A DNA stretch of 15,184 nt, taken from NCBI GenBank assembly GCA_966128725.1, contig CBHYLN010000131.1, positions 1 through 15,184 on the forward strand. Reading direction: 5' to 3'. Under the pieces are notes generated by a model. That model worked only from the letters and a program-made list of their open reading frames with translations, was not told the DNA's origin and did not search any database. This document shows, one piece after another, positions 1 to 5,962 of the stretch; the first letter of the stretch is position 1; each line of letters starts with the position of its first letter. A program made the position numbers and the translations under genes. This DNA comes from JAFDZV01 sp966128725 (GTDB lineage Bacteria > Bacteroidota > Ignavibacteria > OLB7).

Positions 1-57
1 GCGTCCCCAACCCTAAACACGTGGGCAATGCGGGAACAGCGCAACAACCGGCCCGGG

Positions 58-75
58 GCGGCCCGATTGGGCCGC
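58..75 (-). terminator. Possible terminator hairpin after the first propeller gene
   Basis: GCGGCCC and GGGCCGC form a perfect 7-bp GC stem around the 4-base loop GATT, about 75 bases past the stop codon of the gene ending at 149. There is no clear U-run after the stem on the minus strand, only a mixed GTTGTTG stretch further on, so factor-independent termination is uncertain. Nothing else recognisable was seen in 1-148. Confidence 0.4.
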
Positions 76-148
76 TCCGTGGCGATTGTTGTACAGATCA
101 AGGGCGAACCTTCCTTGGCAAATGAGATTGCCCGCAAAAGCGAGGAAC

Positions 149-1552
149 TCAGTCACCGCAATTGCTGCACAGCACCTTCCGATTGCTGTTTTCACGCACT
201 TCGACACTCCGTAGGCATTCGGCAAGCCAATGGATCGCACGCGTCGGGAAATCCTGCGGCCCGTAGGCAGGCCGATCCTCCCACAACGTTACTTCCGCCT
301 CGTTGCAACCGCTCTTCCCTTCAGGCGTGGTACGGATCAGGTACAGATCCTCGCTGCCCCAGGCTGCTATCTCGGGGCTGCGCGTGGCGCCGGCAATGAT
401 GAATGCCGGATCCTCCTCATCAGTGATAAATCGGTTCACCGCCAACGACCACCCCTCGTCATCATCCTTGCCGCCGTAAACCCAGGAGAACACCCGATTC
501 AATCCCTTGTCCACGCTCACAAGAAGCGCGTCCCATTGGTTGATCCCGCCGCCCTCACCGCGATACAGCATGCCGGTAACCGCCAGGCCGTTGCATGGCG
601 TGGGTTGGATCTCCTTGAACTCCAGCCCGGGCTTGGAGTAGTTGGTGTAGATGCGATCGTTGACATACGCGCCAACTTCGTTCAGCTTCAGGATGTAGCC
701 GGACTTGAACCACATCTCGCGATACGCCGCATACCCGGCCACGATAATCCTGTCCTTGCGCGGCGAAATAATGCTGTTGGCGCCCTCGTCCAGCTCCTTG
801 GATCCGTAATGGTAGATCCACTGCAACCCGAGAGCCGCATCCACCCGGGCCACCAGCACGTCCATCGAGGCACCGTTGTAGTGCGTTTCGCCGCCGGCAA
901 CGATATCGTTGGAGCCATCGCCAGCCAGGGCCAGGCTGTTGAAGGCGTCGAACTCCTTGGAGCCGTACACCTGAGCGTCGAGAACATTGCCCATATCATC
1001 GACGTGCATCAGGAACGCATCGTAGTCACCGAACCCGAAACTTGAGGACCGTCCGGCAACATAGAACCGCTTCAAATCCTCGCTGACCTGTACGTCGCTG
1101 CCAACGTCATCGTACGAGCCGCCGTACGTCTTGGCAAACACTACATCGCCGTTGACATCCAACCGCAGGAGCAACACATCGCGCCGTTCGTTACGGCAGC
1201 ACTTGTCATCACGGTCGGTGGAGCCTACTACGATAAACCCGCCGTCGCCAATCTGCCGAACCTTGGTGCCAACGTCATTGCCGCCGAAATCGTAGGTGCG
1301 CGACCAGATGATTTCGCCGCATCGCGCTGTGCGAATCACGTACACGTCGTAGCGGCCGTCGCCGAAACTGTTGGATTCGCCCACGGTGATAAGCCCGCCA
1401 TCGCTGGTCTGGATAACCCCGCCACGCGCGGCATCCTCGCGTTCACCGCCATATACCTGCTGAAACGTTTCCTGCGCGTTGGCCGAAACAGCCAGGCAGA
1501 ACGCGCCGCACAGGACCGCGGCCGCCTGCTTCCATCTATATTCTGTGTTCAT
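149..1552 (-). CDS. Secreted seven-repeat beta-propeller-like protein (paralogue 1)
   Basis: This is a 467-aa exported protein of unknown role. Residues 1-27 form a signal peptide (basic start, hydrophobic core, cleavage near SANA-QE). Seven repeats follow at roughly 33-86, 87-142, 143-195, 196-248, 249-300, 301-358 and 359-416. Each has the pattern YGG..D.G, then a DGG/VG hairpin, then YD.Y...... and a turn, as in the SBBP/delta-60-like propeller repeats of secreted bacterial proteins. Cysteines lie at 68, 118-119, 320 and 416, and a short tail carries C446, C462 and C465. The ATG at 1552 was chosen over an upstream extension because it begins the signal peptide and has AGGTGAGG about 5 bases before it. 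It is one of three tandem paralogues. Unlike the other two it lacks the CxC pair in blade 5. No catalytic motif or type IX sorting domain was recognised. Confidence 0.88.
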   Translation of the reverse strand: MNTEYRWKQAAAVLCGAFCLAVSANAQETFQQVYGGEREDAARGGVIQTSDGGLITVGESNSFGDGRYDVYVIRTARCGEIIWSRTYDFGGNDVGTKVRQIGDGGFIVVGSTDRDDKCCRNERRDVLLLRLDVNGDVVFAKTYGGSYDDVGSDVQVSEDLKRFYVAGRSSSFGFGDYDAFLMHVDDMGNVLDAQVYGSKEFDAFNSLALAGDGSNDIVAGGETHYNGASMDVLVARVDAALGLQWIYHYGSKELDEGANSIISPRKDRIIVAGYAAYREMWFKSGYILKLNEVGAYVNDRIYTNYSKPGLEFKEIQPTPCNGLAVTGMLYRGEGGGINQWDALLVSVDKGLNRVFSWVYGGKDDDEGWSLAVNRFITDEEDPAFIIAGATRSPEIAAWGSEDLYLIRTTPEGKSGCNEAEVTLWEDRPAYGPQDFPTRAIHWLAECLRSVEVRENSNRKVLCSNCGD

Positions 1553-1624
1553 GGTTTCCTCACCTTGAGGTTCCGTATGGAAATGTTGGTTGATAATGCG
1601 TCTGATCGTTTGCTTATGCCGCCT

Positions 1625-1641
1625 GGCGCCACAACGGCGCC
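1625..1641. repeat. Small inverted repeat upstream of paralogue 1
   Basis: GGCGCC, five bases, GGCGCC: a 6-bp stem about 70 bases upstream of the start codon at 1552, in the 287-base gap 1553-1839. The same gap holds the 12-bp palindrome CGCCGGCCGGCG at 1806-1817, just past the stop codon at 1840. Neither has a U-run. They may be transcription or leader structures, or a chance result of GC-rich DNA. No convincing promoter box was found in this gap. Confidence 0.3.
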
Positions 1642-1839
1642 GGAGCAGCCGGCGGCACCACGCACCGGGCCATTGGCCGGCACGGCATACCGCGCGGTTG
1701 GGGCTCAACGCTGCGCGCCCGCCGGCACAACACCCCCTGCAGGCACGGCCGAACGTACCATGGGCACCGCCTGGTCGCCTGTGCCGTTACGGCTCAGTTC
1801 CGGGCCGCCGGCCGGCGCATTTCCGAACGCGTTGCAATC

Positions 1840-3234
1840 TTAGCACACATCCCGATACGACTCCACGAATCGTGGCTCCATCCTCACGTTGCAATCGATC
1901 ACCGCACGAGCCTGCACAACTTTTGCTCCGTTGTAGCAGAACTCTGGACTGAACTCCTGCATGCCTGGCTCGCGCGTGCTGCACGAGCGGCCGCCCAGAT
2001 CCGTGCCAACCAGATACAGATCCTCCTTGCCGAAACCGAAGCTTGTGGTTACGCCGGCGATCACGTAGCCGTTGTTGCCACAGGATTCGGCGGTCACCGA
2101 ATCCACCGACCATCCCCCATCGTAGCCTTCGCCGCCGTACAACCGCGCCCAGGAGAGCTTGCAGTCGGGGTTGATCTGCGCAAGCAACACATCAGTCCCG
2201 CCGTAGCCACTGGGCGACGCATCAAGCTCGCCCACGGCGATCACATCTTCCTTGCGTTCGTAGTCCACGATCACCTCACGGAACTCGCCGTTGGCTTTGA
2301 TATCGGGATCGTAATACACGCGGTCGCAGATACACCTACCATCGCCATCAATCTTCAGCAGGTACGGGTACTTCAGGCCCTGCACGGCACCCGAGTATCC
2401 AACGATCGCGTAACTCTCGAAACCAAACACTTCCTTGCTCAGGGGCACGATGTCGTTGGCCGCTTCATTGAAGTCCTTACCATAGTAGTAGGCCCATGTC
2501 ATGTCGCCGGCCAGATCGGTACGCACGGCATACAACTGCTCGCGGCCGCCAAAGCTGAAGGTGCGTCCCACAGCGATGATGGATTGGCGATCCTCGCTGA
2601 AGGTCAGCGCGTTGAAGGAATCGAAATCCCGGCCGCCGTACACATTGGCCCACAACACGGCGCCACCGGCGTTCAACGAAAACATGTAGGCGTCGTAACT
2701 GCCGGCGCCGAAGCTTGAGGTAAACCCGGTGACATAGAAATTCTCGCCGAGCACTTCGATGTTGGTGCCCTGATCATCGCCGTGGCCGCCGAAGGTCCTG
2801 GCCCAGATCACGCTGCCGTCATCCTTGATACGCATCACCAGGATGTCGGACTTCTCCTCGGGGCAGCATTCCTTCCCGCTTGTGGTGCTCCCTACAATCA
2901 CATAACCGTCTTCCGGAACCTCACGGATCTTGCGGCCGAAGTCATCGCCGCCCATCCCGTTTACATCGTACACGGCGGCCCACAGTTGCTTGCCGCAGCA
3001 GTCGGTTTTCACCACGTACACATCGTAGCGGCCATTGCCGAAGCTGTTGGATTCACCAACGGAGATGTACCCGCCGTCACGTGTCTGGATAATCCCGCCG
3101 CGCGCCGCGTCGTACGCCTCGGCACCGTAGGTCCATTGCACGTACGGCTGCGCCAGAAGCGTGCCGGCAATTCCGCAGCACATCGCGGCGGTCAGCAGCA
3201 GGCCTACGATCAAATGCCTGTTCTCGTTCTTCAT
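1840..3234 (-). CDS. Secreted seven-repeat beta-propeller-like protein (paralogue 2)
   Basis: This 464-aa exported protein is built like its two neighbours. A signal peptide of about 29 residues ends near LLAQ, followed by seven repeats (starting near residues 34, 89, 148, 199, 251, 307 and 366) and a 45-residue tail. Blade 1 is the best conserved against the paralogues (DAARGG.I.T.DGG.I.VGE..SFG). Cysteines are at 79-80, 123-124, 301 and 303, 358, 385 and 418, with C433, C448 and the final C464 in the tail. In an exported protein these suggest disulfides, and 79-80 is a second vicinal pair unique to this copy. The ATG at 3234 starts the signal peptide. The sequence before it (GTGAAACC) has no real Shine-Dalgarno, but AACCATG is shared with the starts of paralogues 1 and 3. 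Function unknown; a ligand-binding or scaffold role at the cell surface is only an inference. Confidence 0.88.
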   Translation of the reverse strand: MKNENRHLIVGLLLTAAMCCGIAGTLLAQPYVQWTYGAEAYDAARGGIIQTRDGGYISVGESNSFGNGRYDVYVVKTDCCGKQLWAAVYDVNGMGGDDFGRKIREVPEDGYVIVGSTTSGKECCPEEKSDILVMRIKDDGSVIWARTFGGHGDDQGTNIEVLGENFYVTGFTSSFGAGSYDAYMFSLNAGGAVLWANVYGGRDFDSFNALTFSEDRQSIIAVGRTFSFGGREQLYAVRTDLAGDMTWAYYYGKDFNEAANDIVPLSKEVFGFESYAIVGYSGAVQGLKYPYLLKIDGDGRCICDRVYYDPDIKANGEFREVIVDYERKEDVIAVGELDASPSGYGGTDVLLAQINPDCKLSWARLYGGEGYDGGWSVDSVTAESCGNNGYVIAGVTTSFGFGKEDLYLVGTDLGGRSCSTREPGMQEFSPEFCYNGAKVVQARAVIDCNVRMEPRFVESYRDVC

Positions 3235-3456
3235 GGTTTCACATGATTGAAATGGTTGGCTGCCCCACCTTGCACGAGCGTGTGGAAGGCAGGGAACAAT
3301 TCCCGCATCGGCATGTTGATAGCGCGGCCAAATGCCACCACGCTCAAACCGACGCGGCATGAAACATTGTGGTTAGGCAGGGGTGATCATTATCCATCGC
3401 AAGCCGGCCACCGATCGCCGCACGACGAACCAGCGCGCCAAACGCAATGGATGGCG

Positions 3457-3487
3457 CAAACATAGCCCGCGTTGCCGGGGCCTATAA
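3457..3487 (-). promoter_or_regulatory. Candidate Bacteroidota-type promoter for paralogue 2
   Basis: On the minus strand TATGTTTG (3464-3457) matches the Bacteroidota -7 consensus TAnnTTTG exactly. Exactly 20 bases upstream lies TTA (3487-3485), a weak version of the -33 TTG box. It would give an untranslated leader of about 215 bases before 3234. This is the only exact CAAAnnTA string I found when reading the plus strand for this box. The weak -33 keeps confidence low. Confidence 0.35.
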
Positions 3488-3536
3488 GTACATGTTCGTG
3501 CACCCCCTGCCAGGGGTACCAACCGGCTTATGTACT
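3487..3536. repeat. Inverted repeat AGTACAT / ATGTACT around a CCCC-GGGG hairpin
   Basis: AGTACAT (3487-3493) and its exact reverse complement ATGTACT (3530-3536) flank an inner small hairpin in CACCCCCTGCCAGGGGT. The structure sits directly upstream of the candidate promoter of paralogue 2 and touches its -33 position, so it could be an operator. It lies too far from a gene end to be an obvious terminator. Confidence 0.4.
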
Positions 3537-3640
3537 GTCATCAGGAAATGCTTCGATGGTGAACAGGCCGCCGTGCAAGCGGCATACTGAAACGTACACG
3601 ATGGCTGTGGGGATGTTGGCAATGCTCATCGCCACAAAAG

Positions 3641-3676
3641 GAAACGGGCACCACTGTCCCGAATGGTGCCCGTTTC
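3641..3676 (-). terminator. Strong terminator hairpin after paralogue 3
   Basis: GAAACGGGCACCA (3641-3653) and TGGTGCCCGTTTC (3664-3676) form a perfect 13-bp stem with a 10-base loop. Read on the minus strand, it begins about 37 bases after the stop codon at 3714 and is followed by CTTTTG, a short U-rich run. The sequence is clear as a rho-independent-type terminator for the gene ending at 3714. It isolates that gene from paralogue 2 downstream. Confidence 0.8.
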
Positions 3677-3713
3677 GTTATTGAAAAGCTGGTTGCCAAT
3701 CAACAAATGCGAA

Positions 3714-5255
3714 TCAGCGGTTGTTCACCACGTGCTCGCGCACAACCGGAGTTGTTGCCGTGGCACGAAGAACGTTGCCGTTAACGCCGTTCGGGTTCAC
3801 TCCAAGGTGTTCCCGGCCGTCGTTGCCCGGCAGTTCCTGCTGACGTTTCTGATCGCATTTTTCCTGGCAGCAGAATTTCCAGTTCTCGTTGTACACCGGT
3901 TTGGTAGAAGTCGCGCACCAGTTGAACACAAGCGGTTCGCAGGTGGGTGACTTCAGCGGGCACTCGAACTGAAGCGGTTTCTGTTCCAGTTTGGTTTCGG
4001 TATTGCAACCGCAGGTGAATCCACCGTTATCGGTACGGCTGATCGTGAGATCCTCCAGACCGAATCCTCCGCTTCTGGACCAGCCAGCGATCACGAAGCC
4101 GGTTGGCTCGTCCTGATCGGGCGTGGTGATCAGATCCACGGAGTACAGCTCGTCCTCGGCTTCGCCGCCGTAGAGCTGAGCCCAGATCCAGTTGCATTTG
4201 GGGTCCACCCGCACCAACAGCTGATCGGTTTTACCAAGGCTGTTGAGTGGGTTGTACATAAATCCGGCAATAACGATATCGCCATTGCGGATTGCCTTCA
4301 CTTCCTTGAACTCGCCGTAGCTTTCGTCCTTGTAGAAGAAGGCGTTGTTGCAGAGGCAGTTGCCTTTGGAGTCGAGCTTCTGCAACCACGGTGAACGTGT
4401 ACCATTGGCGTTGATGGCGTCGGTATATCCCACAAACGCGACTTCATCATCGCTGATTTCAACGATTCCGTTGGCGGCTTCGTTGGTTTTGAAAGGGCCG
4501 TAGTTGTACGACCAGATCACGTTGCCTTTAGCATTTGCGCGCACAACCCAGGCTTGGTCGTCCGCTGCTGGCGAGTAGCTGTACGTTTCACCCGCGGCCA
4601 GAATGTCCGAACTGGCCGAGATGGCAACCGAGTTGAATCCGTCGAAAAGCGGACCGCCGAAAACCCGTCCCCAGATTACCGAACCGCCCGCATCGATGTT
4701 CATGAGATATCCGTCGTAATCGCCGGCACCGAAGCCATTCGTGCGTCCCGACACGATGTACTCCGAACCGCCATTGTAAAGCTGGATATCAGTTCCCTGA
4801 TCGTCGTTGTTGATGCTGCCGTACGTGTTTGCCCATACGAAATTGCCTTTGCTGTCAATCTCGAGGACAAGGATGTCGGCACCTTTATGTTTACAGCACG
4901 AGTTCAAATTGTCGGTTGAGCCCACGATGATGTAATTACCTTTCGCGGTCTCCCGAATCTTTCGTCCGTAGTCGTCGCCGCCGAAGTCATAGGTGGTTGA
5001 CCACTGGAAGTTGCCGCATTGGTCGGTCTTCACGACGTAGACGTCGTAATCACCGACCCCGAAACTTTGCGACTCCCCCACAGAGATAAACCCACCATCG
5101 CTCGTTGCGATCACGCCCCCTCGCGCGGCATCGTTCACACTTCCGCCAAAGAACTCGTAGAAACGGTTCTGGGCGGAGGCCTGTGATGCCACGCCGAGTG
5201 CAAGACCAGCACAGAGCATGAGCCCCGGGGCAACCTGCCACCTGGTTGTTCTCAT
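3714..5255 (-). CDS. Secreted seven-repeat beta-propeller-like protein with cysteine-rich tail (paralogue 3)
   Basis: This 513-aa exported protein has a signal peptide at residues 1-29 (core LMLCAGLALGVA, cleavage near ASA-QN). Seven propeller-type repeats begin near residues 33, 89, 145, 198, 251, 307 and 362 and run to about 413. Shared cysteines are at 80, 120-121, 300 and 302, and 354. From 415 on the tail differs from the paralogues: eight cysteines (415, 417, 432, 439, 447, 462, 463, 467) in about 53 residues, then a polar Asn/Val-rich end of about 45 residues. The tail may be a small disulfide-bonded module or a surface anchor; it resembles no domain I know. The ATG at 5255 has AGGAT about 9 bases upstream. 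A strong hairpin follows at 3641-3676. It is the first and longest of the three tandem copies. Confidence 0.88.
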   Translation of the reverse strand: MRTTRWQVAPGLMLCAGLALGVASQASAQNRFYEFFGGSVNDAARGGVIATSDGGFISVGESQSFGVGDYDVYVVKTDQCGNFQWSTTYDFGGDDYGRKIRETAKGNYIIVGSTDNLNSCCKHKGADILVLEIDSKGNFVWANTYGSINNDDQGTDIQLYNGGSEYIVSGRTNGFGAGDYDGYLMNIDAGGSVIWGRVFGGPLFDGFNSVAISASSDILAAGETYSYSPAADDQAWVVRANAKGNVIWSYNYGPFKTNEAANGIVEISDDEVAFVGYTDAINANGTRSPWLQKLDSKGNCLCNNAFFYKDESYGEFKEVKAIRNGDIVIAGFMYNPLNSLGKTDQLLVRVDPKCNWIWAQLYGGEAEDELYSVDLITTPDQDEPTGFVIAGWSRSGGFGLEDLTISRTDNGGFTCGCNTETKLEQKPLQFECPLKSPTCEPLVFNWCATSTKPVYNENWKFCCQEKCDQKRQQELPGNDGREHLGVNPNGVNGNVLRATATTPVVREHVVNNR

Positions 5256-5576
5256 GGTTCTATCCTGTGATACATGATGGATGTTGATGCATACCTCCTC
5301 ACGACGCCTAATCGGGTGGCACGTTCACGAGTCCCAGTTCGTGAAAACACCTGGCCCAACGAGGCCCCATGCGTTTGGTTGTATATGATATTCCTGACTG
5401 AATTTGGACATGATGATTTTCGCGCGGCACATGCGCCGCAGCCACGAAACAACGGTGCCGATCAATGGCACAGGGCGATTGTTGTATGCTGTGCACCGCG
5501 AATATTCGGGGGGGCACCGCCTGAAGGTTGATGCCCAGGCCCATAACGCGAAGGGCCGCGCCTCGCGCGGTCGGTC

Positions 5577-5604
5577 GTGCGATATACGCACCCGACACAC
5601 GTTC
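5577..5604 (-). promoter_or_regulatory. Repeated GTGCG-N5-CGCAC motif upstream of paralogue 3
   Basis: GTGCG (5577-5581), ATATA, CGCAC (5587-5591), followed by CCG and ACACACGTTC. The same arrangement occurs at 9245-9273 upstream of the barrel gene. Read on the minus strand the AT-rich centre resembles a -10/-7 box (TATATCGC) inside an inverted repeat, as for a promoter overlapped by an operator. Here no -33 TTG is seen 20 bases upstream. The distance to the start at 5255 is about 320 bases, so assignment to that gene is tentative. Confidence 0.35.
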
Positions 5605-5818
5605 AGGCGTAGCCGCTTGCGCGAGGCAGCCCGATTGTTGCCACCACGGTATATACTGGGGGGAGGGAGAGAGAGCATGGCGTGCAACCGCCCGGACCGA
5701 CGGTCGCAACGTGAACGTCCGGCTGCCTTGAATCGACTGATTGTTTGGATCAAATGGTTGATGTTGATGCCATCACGATCAACAAGAGAAAGTTACAGGC
5801 CGCAACGCCGCACAAACA

Positions 5819-5845
5819 GTACATGATTGTGTACCGGTACATGAT
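5819..5845. repeat. 12-bp palindrome with flanking direct repeats
   Basis: TGTACCGGTACA (5830-5841) is a perfect 12-bp palindrome. GTACATGAT occurs twice, at 5819-5827 and 5837-5845, 18 bases apart, the second copy overlapping the palindrome. The half-site TGTAC is typical of what dimeric DNA-binding proteins recognise. The site lies in the intergenic region between two secreted-protein genes. Operator function is inferred, not shown. Confidence 0.4.
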
Positions 5846-5885
5846 ATGCCGGATTCAGCACGAACCGATAATGCCACAAACAACC

Positions 5886-5925
5886 GTGCCCGGCCGCGAG
5901 GGAATTATCCCCCACTGCCGGGCAC
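5886..5925 (-). terminator. Two-part terminator hairpin after the PQQ-like propeller gene
   Basis: GTGCCCGGC (5886-5894) pairs perfectly with GCCGGGCAC (5917-5925). Inside, GGGA-ATTA-TCCC forms a second stem, with five unpaired bases on each side. It lies about 38 bases past the stop at 5963. On the minus strand it is followed by GGTTGTTTG, a moderately U-rich run. Between it and the stop is the near-palindrome TTAACAG-G-CTGTTAA (5937-5951). Confidence 0.65.
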
Positions 5926-5962
5926 ATGTATCACGGTTAACAGGCTGTTAAAGCACCGCCGA

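Larger units (their letters stand above)
3235..3640. other. Non-coding leader region of paralogue 2
   Basis: About 400 bases have no coding potential that I can support. The region holds a promoter-like site (3457-3487) and an inverted repeat with an internal hairpin (3487-3536), described separately. GAAATGGTTGG, just upstream of the start codon, resembles GAAATGTTGGTTG at the same place before paralogue 1, suggesting a shared ancestral leader. Nothing else was recognised. Confidence 0.5.
5256..5962. other. Long non-coding region upstream of paralogue 3
   Basis: Seven hundred bases lack a believable gene; the open frames here are arginine-rich and unlike any neighbour. The region contains, in minus-strand order, the hairpin of the propeller gene ending at 5963, a 12-bp palindrome (5830-5841), a direct repeat GATGTTGATGC (5760-5770 and 5280-5290), a GTGCG/CGCAC motif (5577-5604), a purine-rich run at 5658-5675 and an isolated AGGAGGT (5299-5293). 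It is probably a terminator plus a long regulatory leader. A small RNA is possible but nothing specific points to one. Confidence 0.45.

Noticed and set aside
1553..1708. 52-residue N-terminal extension of paralogue 1
   Set aside because: The extension is Arg/Cys-rich and would place the signal peptide internally. The ATG at 1552 has a good ribosome-binding site and matches the paralogue starts.
5308..5753. Two overlapping minus-strand open frames of 133 and 142 codons in the long gap
   Set aside because: Both are arginine-rich, unlike the Asp/Gly-rich neighbours, lack a ribosome-binding site and show no domain. The region carries palindromes and repeats typical of non-coding DNA.
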